Below are positions 26,541 through 37,200 of a DNA stretch of 64,000 nt, piece after piece. Under the pieces are notes generated by a model. That model saw only the letters and a program-made list of their open reading frames with translations. It ran no database searches and was not told the origin of the DNA. Made by a program: the position numbers and the translations under genes. The stretch lies in contig OZ005694.1 in the NCBI GenBank assembly GCA_963930775.1, positions 9,564,899 to 9,628,898 on the forward strand, in the 5' to 3' direction. Within the stretch, counting starts at the first letter, position 1. Each line of letters opens with the position of its first letter. The stretch comes from Cliona cf. orientalis (taxonomy: Eukaryota; Porifera; Demospongiae; Clionaida; Clionaidae).

Positions 26541-27519
26541 ATAAAACAAACAGACGAAGCAAAGTTGAATGTGGGAGTATTTTAGTATGCTATAGCAAGA
26601 GAGATCAGGTGTGAGTACTGGAATAATAATACTGCATACTTGTCAAACCTTACATGTATGCACAAATCAATGAAGATACATGTAGTCTCTCTGGGGCTCC
26701 AGATACGTTACTTGATACTTCTTTTGTACTATAGCCTTGTGATAATCCGTAGCGTCCCGGTTGGCGCTTAATCAGCCTGTATAGGCACTTAGCTGGGATA
26801 TAACTGCCATCTTCGTACAACTTACCTGGCCGTGGAGTGGGCGCTTGCCTGGGACTGGAAATGAGTCGATAGTTGTCCTAATTACTCAAAGCATACCTGA
26901 CTCTCAAATCAGCAGGAATAGCCAATCAGCTAAAGGATCGCTCTGTGACGTGCACTTACGTGGAGTATAAAACTATCAGTTATGCTAAAGGACAGAACAT
27001 AAAATTTAATAGTAATATTTTATTTATACGTAGCTGCTACATGTGTATAATAATAATATTATAGTATTATTCCTCTTCATGATTTTATTTACGATGTCAT
27101 GCATCTCTTACAGTGAGCCAGGGCTCTGCTAAGTGATCAAAGTGCCCACCCTACCCCTCGGGCCTAAAACTTGAAGTTAAACATAAATTTGCCTGTTTTT
27201 TTTTTACACTTCAGCCTCTTAGCATTGAAAGAAGCACTTAGACCGAAAGTGGATATTATAATAGAGCATATTTCTGATGTATTGAAGTAATAATAATTCC
27301 ACCATGATTCCACTGAAGGATCAGTCTTTTGTTTGCAGATATTAAATGTACACTAGAATGTACTGGCCAGAATACACTACTCGGCTGGCCCCACTAACAA
27401 ATTCTCTAGATATGCAAGTACTAGTGTTAATTGTGCATGTTTCTAATAGGTGGGTGGTGGGTGGGGAAGTCTTTTTATGTAGCTATAGGGGCTGGTGTGT
27501 GGCACTACTAGAGATGTAC
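26541..27519. other. Intergenic DNA, no gene seen
   Basis: AT-rich sequence. Between about 26745 and 26860 it carries a diverged relative of the CATAGTGTCCC MITE (GGCACTTAGCTGGGATATAA and GGGCGCTTGCCTGGGACT). Nothing else is supported. Confidence 0.5.
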
Positions 27520-27778
27520 ATTGTGTATTGTGTAGCACTGTGTAGCAATAGAGATGTATTGTGTAGCACTGTGTAGTAATAGAGATGTATGGTGTAGCAC
27601 CGTGTAGTAATAGAGATGTACTGTGTAGCTAGTGGTGTAGCACTGTCTGTATTGTGTAGCACTGTGTAGCAATAGAGATGTATGGTGTAGCACCCGTGTA
27701 GCAATAGAGATGTATGGTGTAGCACCCGTGTAGCAATAGCACCCGCGTAGCAATAGAGATGTATGGTGTAGCACCATA
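27520..27778. repeat. 31/32-bp satellite, first block
   Basis: Repeats of TGTAGCAATAGAGATGTATG followed by GTGTAGCACC. Units are about 31 bp, or 32 when the C run is CCC. This block carries more variants (AGTAATAGAG, TGTATTGTG) than the main block, so it looks older. Confidence 0.9.
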
Positions 27779-27779
27779 T

Positions 27780-27856
27780 AATAGTTATCTGTCAGTGAGT
27801 GAGCAATATGAGCCCTGCAAGGGCTCATATTGCTCACTCACTGACAGATAACTATT
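27780..27856. repeat. Perfect 37-nt inverted repeat with 3-nt loop
   Basis: The left arm 27780-27816 and right arm 27820-27856 are exact complements, separated by GCA. The arm contains CAGTGAGTGAGCAATATGAG. It directly abuts the satellite and would form a very stable hairpin or cruciform. Confidence 0.95.
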
Positions 27857-28021
27857 TTGTTGTATCTAGCACTGTTGGTAATGTAGGATTATGTAATCCT
27901 GCACACCTAATTGGATTGTGGCTAGAGTGTATGGCATGTACTCTGGGTGACTGCTCAACAACCAGTTTTATAAAACTCTTGAACACTACTCTACTGTACT
28001 TGGTTGCTTAGTAACTTACAA

Positions 28022-29045
28022 CAAGTAGTAATAGAGATGTATTGTGTAGCACCCGTGTAGCAATAGAGATGTATGGTGTAGCACCCGCGTAGCAATAGAG
28101 ATGTACTGTGTAGCTAGTGGTGTAGCACTGTCTGTATTGTGTAGCACTGTGTAGCAATAGAGATGTATGGTGTAGCACCGTGTAGCAATAGAGATGTATG
28201 GTGTAGCACCGTGTAGCAATAGAGATGTATGGTGTAGCACCCGCGTAGCAATAGAGATGTATGGTGTAGCACTGTGTAGCAATAGAGATGTATGGTGTAG
28301 CACCCGCGTAGCAATAGAGATGCATGGTGTAGCACCCGCGTAGCAATAGAGATGTATGGTGTAGCACTGTGTAGCAATAGAGATGTATGGTGTAGCACCC
28401 GCGTAGCAATAGAGATGCATGGTGTAGCACCGTGTAGCAATAGAGATGTATTGTGTAGCACCCGTGTAGCAATAGAGATGTATGGTGTAGCACCCGCGTA
28501 GCAATAGAGATGTATGGTGTAGCACCGTGTAGTAATAGAGATGTATGGTGTAGCACCCGCGTAGCAATAGAGATGTATGGTGTAGCACCGCGTAGCAATA
28601 GAGATGCATGGTGTAGCACCGTGTAGCAATAGAGATGTATTGTGTAGCACCCGTGTAGCAATAGAGATGTATGGTGTAGCACCCGCGTAGCAATAGAGAT
28701 GTATGGTGTAGCACCGTGTAGTAATAGAGATGTATGGTGTAGCACCCGCGTAGCAATAGAGATGTATGGTGTAGCACCGTGTAGCACCGTGTAGTAATAG
28801 AGATGTATTGTGTAGCACCCGTGTAGCAATAGAGATGTATGGTGTAGCACCCGCGTAGCAATAGAGATGTATGGTGTAGCACCGTGTAGCAATAGAGATG
28901 TATGGTGTAGCACCCGCGTAGCAATAGAGATGTATGGTGTAGCACCCGTGTAGCAATAGCACCCGCGTAGCAATAGAGATGTATGGTGTAGCACCATGTA
29001 GTAATAGAGATGTATTGTGTAGCACCCGTGTAGCAATAGAGACTA
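28022..29045. repeat. 31/32-bp satellite, main block
   Basis: About 30 head-to-tail units of GTAGCACC(C)GCGTAGCAAT then AGAGATGTATGGT, in CGTG and CGCG variants. Higher-order repetition is visible: runs of several units recur in the same variant order. Long open frames in all three minus-strand frames come from the lack of stops in the unit, not from coding. Confidence 0.95.
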
Positions 29046-29104
29046 TCAAAGAAAGGATCTGATTGGTTGGGTCACGTGATACATCTATACCCTACAAAAG
29101 ATAG

Positions 29105-29446
29105 AGTGCTACACCAGCTACACAATACATCTCTATTACTACACGGTGCTACACCATACATCTCTATTGCTACGCGGGTGCTACACCATACATCTCTATT
29201 GCTACACGGTGCTACACCATACATCTCTATTGCTACGCGGGTGCTACACCATACATCTCTATTGCTACACGGGTGCTACACCATACATCTCTATTACTAC
29301 ACGGTGCTACACGGTGCTACACCATACATCTCTATTGCTACGCGGGTGCTACACCATACATCTCTATTGCTACACGGTGCTACACCATACATCTCTATTG
29401 CTACGCGGGTGCTACACCATACATCTCTATTGCTACACCATACATA
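29105..29446. repeat. 31/32-bp satellite, inverted block
   Basis: The same unit in reverse complement (ACCATACATCTCTATTGCTA). Together with 28022-29045 it makes a large inverted pair around a roughly 60-bp spacer, which contains ACTATCAAAG. An inverted CTTTGATAG lies just past the far side near 29491. Confidence 0.93.
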
Positions 29447-30795
29447 GTCATATGACCCTATTTGGTGGCTGTTGACCAATAGCGTTGACTCTTTGATAGG
29501 AGCTGCGGGATACCTCGGACTGGCGAGCGTTTTCTTGGTTGTGCATCATCAGCAGTTTTGTTTTCAGGTAAACCAATCAGATCACAGCTTTGGCACGTAC
29601 GGTCATATGACTCACTGCCCGCAGGAATGCAACAGTAGAGCCTACTAACCAATCAGATCCGAGGTTTGTTTGAGCGCTGGCGGTGTCGGCGCGCGCATCC
29701 AAAGCCGGCCAAACCCAGCAAACGCTCGCCAGTGCAGTCAGTCTGCACGAAGGGGTCAAATTTCTTATTCGCGCGGAAGTGAATCACACACCCGGAAGTT
29801 AATTTACACTATGGGGATTTTGTATGGGCGAATTCCAAGATGGCTGACAGAACAGGCGGTCAACTCGAGTCGACGGTACGTGTCAGCAACGTCGGTGCGA
29901 AGGGTTTTGAGCCAAGCACTGGTTGAAACAACTATATTATGAGCTACACGCAATCGTTTCAAGTGTTGTCCTGAGGTAGGTTGTGTAAAACAGCTCTCCT
30001 GCTGCTGCCACTATCTGTAGGGATCCTCATTTCAACATATTTCAGAATTTTTGAACATATACTTGCACGCCTGCGATGGACCTAAAACTTGGTACAGGAC
30101 TTCAATACCATAATATCTACAACATACTTTCTTCAAGAGATACAGGTTGGCCCTAGTTGGGATCTGTGAGGTGCATAAAACCGAAAATTTCCACTATACT
30201 TAAGGCCCCCAGTCAGAGCCTACCCAACGCTGATGGCTGGATTAAATGGATGATCTTAAGATTCTGTCCTAACACTCTACAGTAGAACCAACCCCGTATT
30301 CCAATTCACTACAGTTTTCGAGTGATGGTCTATTTTGTACAACACATTTGGAGATTTTGTGTCTGGAGCATTTTCAGAATTTTTGAACATGGTGAAGACA
30401 AGCAGCCAATCTTTCAAAAACACCAGTGTAGATACATTTCAACCAGTAGTTTAACATATTTTATAGCTGAATCTTGATTGTTTCTATTTGTAAGAGATTT
30501 TTTGGTATCAAATCCTGATTTTTGTAATATGGTGCACTTGGCTCCCTTGACCCCTGCCTGGCCCGCTGACCTTTTTGGCGGTGGCGCTAATATTAATCGT
30601 AAAAACGCGCGCAACCGTATACAATCACGTTCATACAACGTATGCGCAATATATTATCATGAATGCGCATACATTGGCGCTCGCGCAATGCGCTAGCCCT
30701 AGGCGCATGCGCCTGGCAACCAAAGTAAACAACGTGCTTCCTGTACAAATAAGAAAGTATATGGAAAACGTGACCCCTTCGTGCAGACTGAGTCC
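29447..30795. other. Intergenic DNA with CpG-rich patches
   Basis: No complete gene seen. The first part has CCAATCAGATC-type repeats shared with about 25085 and palindromic GGCGAGCG/CGCTCGCC pieces. The middle (30000-30470) is unique-looking AT-rich sequence. Around 30600-30760 it is rich in GCGCATGCGC motifs. A promoter-like spot is listed separately. Confidence 0.45.
29775..29880 (+). promoter_or_regulatory. Possible promoter/first exon with ETS- and YY1-type motifs
   Basis: CGGAAGTGAA and CCGGAAGTTA (ETS-like cores) lie just before CCAAGATGGCTGAC, which matches the YY1-type motif common at start sites of animal housekeeping genes. The ATG in that motif at 29840 opens a 28-codon frame, and a donor-like CGACGGTACGTG follows near 29873. 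I find no downstream exon, so this could be an orphan promoter, part of a repeat, or the start of a gene I cannot follow. Confidence 0.3.
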
Positions 30796-31436
30796 TAGCC
30801 TCGTTCCCAGGCTCTCCCCCTCCTCTTTATTTTATACGCGCGATCTTATTTACGCGAAATTATTGTGCAGAGCTAGAGAGAAGGGAGGGGGAGGCTTTGA
30901 TCACGTACGTACGTGCGGACACTGATGACGCGTTCAGTGTCCATTGTGTCCGGACGTCCACGCATGAGAGTCCAAAAGAACGAGAAAGAAGCCCGGATCA
31001 GAGTGCTAGTGGCTTTTTGGAGTGCTCTACAGATGGCTCGATCGATGGATCATGGATAAGACTGCCAGCCAACTTTTTGACGCCTCGCGCTCTTGAATCT
31101 CTGAGAACGATCATCATTGGATCATGGCAGCCAACTCACTGGCACTGTATGAGATTCAAGAGCGTGAGGCGTCAAAAAGTTGGCTGGCAGTCTTGTCCAT
31201 CGATCGAGCCATCTGTAGAGCACTCCAAAAAGCCTACTAGCACTCTGATCCGGGCTTCTTTCTCGTTCTTTTGGACTCTCATGCGTGGACACAATGGACA
31301 CTGAACGCGTCATCAGTGTCCGCACGTGATCAAAGCCTCCCAGGCTCTCCCTCTAGGCCCTCCCTTCTCTCTGCACAATAATTTCGCGTAAATAAGATCG
31401 CGCGTATAAAATAAAGAGGAGGGGGAGACGAGGCTA
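30796..31436. repeat. 641-bp foldback (palindromic) element
   Basis: Arms of roughly 300 bp run from TAGCCTCGTTCCCAGGCTC to the inverted AGACGAGGCTA, with a loop at about 31102-31150. Arms match closely, with one notable asymmetry (extra bases near 31345). No clear target-site duplication was found. End sequences resemble the TAGCCTCATCCCCAGG family. Confidence 0.85.
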
Positions 31437-31492
31437 CGCCAGTCCCCAGACCCTTTCCCTTCTTTTTGGGGCGGGGTCTGGGAACGAGACTA
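31437..31492. repeat. Fragment of the CCCCAGACCC repeat family
   Basis: CCAGTCCCCAGACCC followed by the inverted GGGGTCTGGGAACGAGACTA forms a short hairpin. A close relative lies near 24803-24870 in the opposite orientation. Confidence 0.55.
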
Positions 31493-31835
31493 ACAAAAAG
31501 AGCGCATGCGCATGCGTTTGTGTGTTTGTGTTTTCTGGACTGGCTATTTCTATCAATCTCAGGAGGCCATAATCGAACTTTTCTTCGTATATGAACTATT
31601 GTAAGTGCAAAAGAAACTGATCTCTTGACAGATTTGAATTTTTCTGCGTGTTTGTTGACTATTCAATTGGGCTTTTCCATTTAACGCCCCCCACGGGAGA
31701 GCTACGATTCTGAGAGGTCTAAATTTTGATGAATTCTTGACGTATAAAAATAATTTGTTTTTTTTTAAGGAGCCTTGGAGGGATCAAGCCCTTTTTGATT
31801 GGTTCTCAATGGTTGAAGTCAATAATTAGGCTTCC

Positions 31836-32213
31836 TAGTCTTGTCCCCAGACCTTCCATGGATCCAGTGCGCAAGAAGAGAGAGGGAGGGTCTGGAACAT
31901 AACCCCGGGCGGAAGTGTCCCAAAGGAATGTTGTGCACAAGTAATCATGACGCGTAATCTGGCTTTTGTGGTTTCACGCGCGTACAAAGAATGCAAATTA
32001 CGTAGTATCTTACTGAAGTGCGCACACGCACGAGCAGTGCATGCAGCACGTTTGGGCACATTTTGCCGTCCATTCGAGTATAGCGGTTTAACACCCTGTA
32101 TTGTGGCCAATCAACACCTGTCGTGGAATTTCTGCGTTCGGGACACTTCCGCCCGGGGTTATGTTCCAGACCCTCCCTCCTCTCGCGCACTGGAGGGTCT
32201 GGGGACGAGACTA
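31836..32213. mobile_element. MITE with TAGTCTTGTCCCCAGACC ends and 9-bp TSD
   Basis: Inverted ends TAGTCTTGTCCCCAGACC and GGTCTGGGGACGAGACTA are flanked by TAGGCTTCC at 31827-31835 and 32214-32222. An inner inverted pair around AACCCCGGGCGGAAGTGTCC continues the foldback. Non-coding. Confidence 0.9.
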
Positions 32214-32292
32214 TAGGCTTCCTGAGGGGGTAAATCAAAATTTGGTTTTCCGTGGGGGTCTATCTTTATAATAATATGAACAACTTGACCAC

Positions 32293-32787
32293 ATCCCCAG
32301 TAGCTACATAGTTCTAATGGTTCATAGGGTAAAAGGTCGTCAATATAGTGCGTACACAGTCTAAGCCACATCAATGTCGGCGCCTCAATCGCAGAGATGG
32401 AGTCTGAGACCGACTCTCGGCTTCGAGTTTCGATGCTTCAATCAAAGGAGATGAACTCGACAGCACAGTACAGCTTCCGAACTTCAGATCGGTTGTGGCA
32501 TGACGCGTGCTATAAATAGCGCAAGGCTAGCTTTATTTATCGATAGGATTACATCAGCCAAGAGAACGCGTGAAGTTCGGCCAGCATTACTTGTCGGAGA
32601 AAGCAGCACTCGGCTTTTGATGTATTTGCTGGATATGTATGTAAGTTAATGTATGATTCTGTGGATTTTCAGATCTCAGAAGTGCTCTGTAAAGGCTCTG
32701 AATTTTAGTGCTATGACGACATTGGTTACATCATAATTACAACATAATTACCTAATAACCGCAAAAAAGTAAATTTATACTGGGGAT
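32293..32787. mobile_element. MITE with ATCCCCAGTA ends
   Basis: Ends ATCCCCAGTAGCTACATAG and TATACTGGGGAT are inverted. The interior shares GATGCTTCAATCA and GTAAAAGGTCGTCAATA with 33225-33400 and with the element at 56973-57513 inside the large transposon. Confidence 0.75.
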
Positions 32788-33901
32788 GTAATTATATTGA
32801 AATAGCCCATTATATTATTGTACCAGTATACATAATGTCTAGCTGTACAAAGGAATGCGGCAAAGTGAACAATGTTCGTGCTATTGCTCCTATTGTGGAG
32901 TGTTGATCGATCAAAATTTAATAATCATAATTGCCTGTATTAGTTGTGGGGAGAGTTTTAGGAAGCAAGTTAGACCGGGCCACAGAGAACGGCCGAAGTT
33001 GATGGCTTTTTGGTAGGGCATAATGATGGTAGACCCCGCAATACTACCAGAGAACCGGCTTCTTCGTTAGTGATGGTCGTCCCCGTCAGTGGCACAAACC
33101 AGGAAGCAGGCTATGCTGTCAGTGATGGACGACCACACTCATGAAGCAGGCTTTCTGTTGGTAATGTTTGACCAACTAGAGAGGCTGGTAGGAATGTAAG
33201 TGGTGGACGACCACGCAGCACCATATCCGTAGTAGCTGCATAATTCTAATGGACCAGGTGCATGTGGTAAAAGGTCATCAATATACATGTAGTGCAAGCC
33301 ACATTGATGGTGGTGCCTCACTCGCAGAGATGGAGTCTGATATTGATTCGCGACCTCGAGAGGACAAGTTTTGATGCTTCAATCATATGTAGGAGATGAA
33401 TTCGACAGTCTGATATGACATCTAGTGCTAGATCACAGATGGCTAGCTATAGACGTGGATTGCGCGGCTTGCTAGGCTCTTTGGTGTTTCCTATCCACGT
33501 CCACGTTGTTTAATTATCCTTGGGAGAGCATGCAGGCGTGCGGGTGGTCATTATGTATGAATATCATTATGTATGAATATCATTATGTAACCAATTGAAC
33601 CTTGCCCACTTCCTGTGGTTTATAAGGAGCATGACTATAATTATATCTGGCTTGCATGCATAAGTGGATACAAAATAAGCATGTGGGCGGATGATGGGAA
33701 ATAATCCCCTCCTATGTGTATGTACCGCTAGCGCTACTAGTGGACGTTCTACTCAAAAATGGCAGGGTCTGTTGAATATATATAAAGTGCTCATTCTTGT
33801 TTGATTTGCGAGTGAAATCATACCATCCTCTATAGCTATTTTGTACAGTGAATTATTGTTTTTGTATACCTATATAGCTAATAGCGGACATTCTCATCGA
33901 A
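32788..33901. other. DNA upstream of NLR-2
   Basis: No gene seen before 33902. A partial copy of the 32293-32787 element family covers about 33180-33410. At about 33741-33790 lies a diverged copy of the NLR-2 first-exon start (GGACGTTCTACTC...AATGGCAGGGTCTGTTGAAT), which stops in frame soon after. The segment just before 33902 should hold the NLR-2 5' UTR. Confidence 0.55.
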
Positions 33902-34283
33902 ATGGCAGGATCTATTGAATATGAAGTTCTCATTCGCCACACGGTTTATCTTCAACGAGCAGTCAAGGATAGTCTCATTTCCCTCGGCGCTGAACTTGTC
34001 GCTGCTCAAACTATCTTTCCCAGCCAGTATAGAGAAATCAGAAACACCAGTCGACCAGTTGATGAAAGGGCGGCTGATTTAGTTGAATATGTCCAAAACA
34101 AAGTGTGCCAAAATCCTCGGCATTATTATACTTTTATTGAAATTCTAAAGAAGGATCTATCCCAGTATGGTGACATTCTAACGATACTAGAGCAAGCTAT
34201 GTTGTCACAGGTATCGGAGCGACAACCCGTGAGCCCACAACTCCTACCACTAAGAGAAGACGACAATCTACCTCCTGCTCAAG
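33902..34283 (+). CDS. NLR-2 first exon, CARD-like death-fold domain
   Basis: Encodes 127 codons plus one base. The first roughly 100 residues have a CARD-like helical pattern: an LIRHTVYLQRAVKDSLISL helix, a QYREIRNTSRPVDERAADLV stretch typical of CARD helices 2-4, and NPRHYYTFIEIL plus a final DLSQYGDILTILEQ. A short polar linker follows. The donor is AAG|GTATCC. A DEATH or other death-fold assignment is possible; a profile search would settle it. Confidence 0.7.
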
Positions 34284-37200
34284 GTATCCTGTTTTTGTTG
34301 GTCTTGTCCTAGCCTCATCCCCAGGCCTTCTGAGGGGGAGGGGGAAGGAAGGCCTGGTATCCACTGCATGCGTATGCGCTACATTTTCTGTATAATTTAC
34401 CATAAAAGTGTCCATACATTAATTTCTACCATGTGCTAACAAAAGAAATGGTCCGTGTATCTAAAGAATACGGAATGACCTCCTGACCTTTTTTGTACTA
34501 GTGATCGCATTAAACGCGTGCCCACGCTGTTCAGAGGCCTTTGTCGATCGATGGACAACATTGCTCGGGCTACCTTGAAATCTCGCTTGAGCTTTGAACT
34601 ATCTAAGCCTGCCATTTCCAGGTACATTGAGCACGATGCATTAGGGTCACGGGGCAAGTATACTAGGTAGTATCCGTACATATTATTCAGAATCTGAATA
34701 ATAACAGCGCATGTGCATGCAGTGGATACCAGGCCTTCCTTCCCCCTCCCCCCTCAGAAGGCCTGGGGACGAGGTTAGTCTTGTCCCGGTGATGGACTGT
34801 ATACAGGGAACGTTTCCAAACTATTTTAAGTCTTGGACCCCTCTCCCCCACCCCCTTTATTAAATAGCATCATGGACTTGAAGACAGTGGTAGACAACTG
34901 GCATACATGTAGCTAGAACAATCTAGCTCAAGGACATAATTGTTATTAATTCATGCTAATACATGTATTAGCATCATGGCCCAGACCCCCCAGGGGCGTA
35001 GCCAGGATTTTAGGTGAGGGGGTGCTGGAGTACGCGCGCAAAATTTTAAGCCACGCCCAATTATTAATCGTCAAGGTCAAAGTTCAAATTGTCAAAGTGA
35101 ACGCGTTCTGAATGTAGCTAGCGAGCTAGCTCAAGGTTTTCGGCCAAATCTTGGGATAAGATAAGTATCTAACTGTCTTCTAAGCTGGTTTTTTTTGTAG
35201 TAGATGATAGTTTGGAGTAGCCAAGGGGGTGCTGGATGAGGCTATTTTATGGACTACCGTATTTCCTCGAATAAAGGCCGCCCTCGATTAGTAGCCGCCC
35301 TCGAATAGTAGCCGCACTTGGAGCTCTGCGGAAAGAAATAGTAGCCGCCCTCGAATAGTAGCCGCACGCATGCGCGAACACAACTAAGTGGGCGTGGCCA
35401 CGATAGCTGAACGATCGTTAGTTCGAGGCAAGAACATGGCTGAAAACGTCCTTGGCTTGGTTCTGCTACTTATTTATCGATCATCTATCTCGAACATTCC
35501 AAAATCGGTCCCGAAAAATCGAGTCTATTGTGTCAATATCACCAAGAGGTGTTGCTTCAAATTAATAAAAGCCGCCCTCGAATAAGAGCCGCCCTCGATT
35601 AGTAGCCGCACTCCAGCAAAGTTCGAAATTAATAGTAGCCGCGGCGTCTGATCGAGGAAATACGGTATGTGAACTAGGCATGACTAGGCCAAGAGCAGAG
35701 GGGGGTGCTCGAGCCCCCTGAGCACCCCCCCCTGCTTACGCCACTGCCCCCTCCCCTAGGGAGGATTGGGTTACCCCCTGCTCATGACATGGTGAGCTTC
35801 AGCGGCATAATTTTATCTAAAGTACATGAATATGTAGCATACTATCATTACTTGACCACCTTTTATTATCACCAAAGGCTTATAGACCCTAAGCCTATAA
35901 GCTCTTGTTATCACCCAATATCTATGCATGTATAGCTACTATATATGCAGTGGCTAAGGTCACTCATGAAGAACAAATCCATCAAAAAACTGGTTCCATT
36001 ATGCTTTGAATCATTTGGCAAGGCCCACGAGCATCACAAACACTGTATTTTTGTTGGTCACGACTATCGACCCACGTGCTTTCTGCTCATGGGCACAATA
36101 TGTACCCCCCAAATCTAATGATAACCCCCTAACCGTTATAGACCATCTGTATGCATCAAAGTGTATGAATAATAGTTAGCTAGCTTGTATGCTACTATCG
36201 GGATAATAATTTAATTTATAATAGCTGTCCATGAAAAACATCCATTGGAGAAATTAGCTGAGGAACCAGCAGAGAAGCATCCTCGACTTGAAGGAGAACA
36301 TAGTGAAACAAATGACATTGATTCTCACTCAGCCAACGTAGCCATAGATGATAATCCACTATTGAAACACAGACCAAAATTGGCTGCATACTATTCCCAC
36401 CAGCCCGAGATTCCTCAGGATGCATGGCCACCAGTCAGCAAGACACAGTATATAAACTTAGCACTCATTAGAATAGAGCGGCCAATTGACCATAACAAGG
36501 AGTTTTTGCGTCAGACAATTCGTGGTTCTATCGATGACATCATGAAGGATAAGGATGACATCAAGTATGACAAGGTGTTTGCAGAGGTGGAGGAGGGTGC
36601 TCGGCTACTCTTCGAAGGAAGGCCAGGGTGTGGTAAGACAACCATGATGAACAAAGTGTCTCAAGACTGGGCTAAGTGGAAGATCTTCTCTTCATGTCTA
36701 CTCTTTTTAGTTCATCTACGGAGATTTGGAAATCGAGCGGATATCAATCTTGAAACTGTTCTTCGCTCTACTCCTGTTGAATTTTCTGATGAAGAATTCC
36801 AAGAACTAACTGCACAGATTGAAAGTAATCAAGGGAAAGGTATTGTATTTGCCCTGGATGGGCTGGATGAATATTCTCCTGAAAAAAAGAAGACAACTTT
36901 CATACACAGATTAATTAAAAAAGAGGTCCTTCCAGAATCTATAGTGATTGTGGCATCACGTCCAGCTGCTTCTCAGAAATATCGAAGAAATGCAACAAAA
37001 TGTATTGAGGTGCTCGGATTTTTAAAGGACCAAATATATGACTATATCAACAGTTATTTCGATGAGAACAAGAACAAAGATTCATTAGTGGTTGAACTTT
37101 GGACATACCTGGAACATCATCCCAATGTCATGCACATGTGCTACCTTCCCCTACACATGGCGATGGTCACGTATCTTTATGAAGATGAAGGAGATTCTCT

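Noticed and set aside
28008-29049. Three long overlapping minus-strand open frames of over 300 codons with repeating peptides
   Set aside because: They are the three frames of a 31/32-bp satellite whose unit lacks stops on that strand. The unit is not a multiple of three and no splice or start context exists.
27520-29446. CRISPR-like array
   Set aside because: Units are contiguous satellite repeats with no unique spacers, no leader and no cas genes, in a spliced eukaryotic genome.
29670-29942. Open frame of 90 codons in the CpG-rich spacer
   Set aside because: Arg/Ser-rich composition from GC-rich DNA. The more interesting ATG here is in a different frame, in the YY1-like motif.
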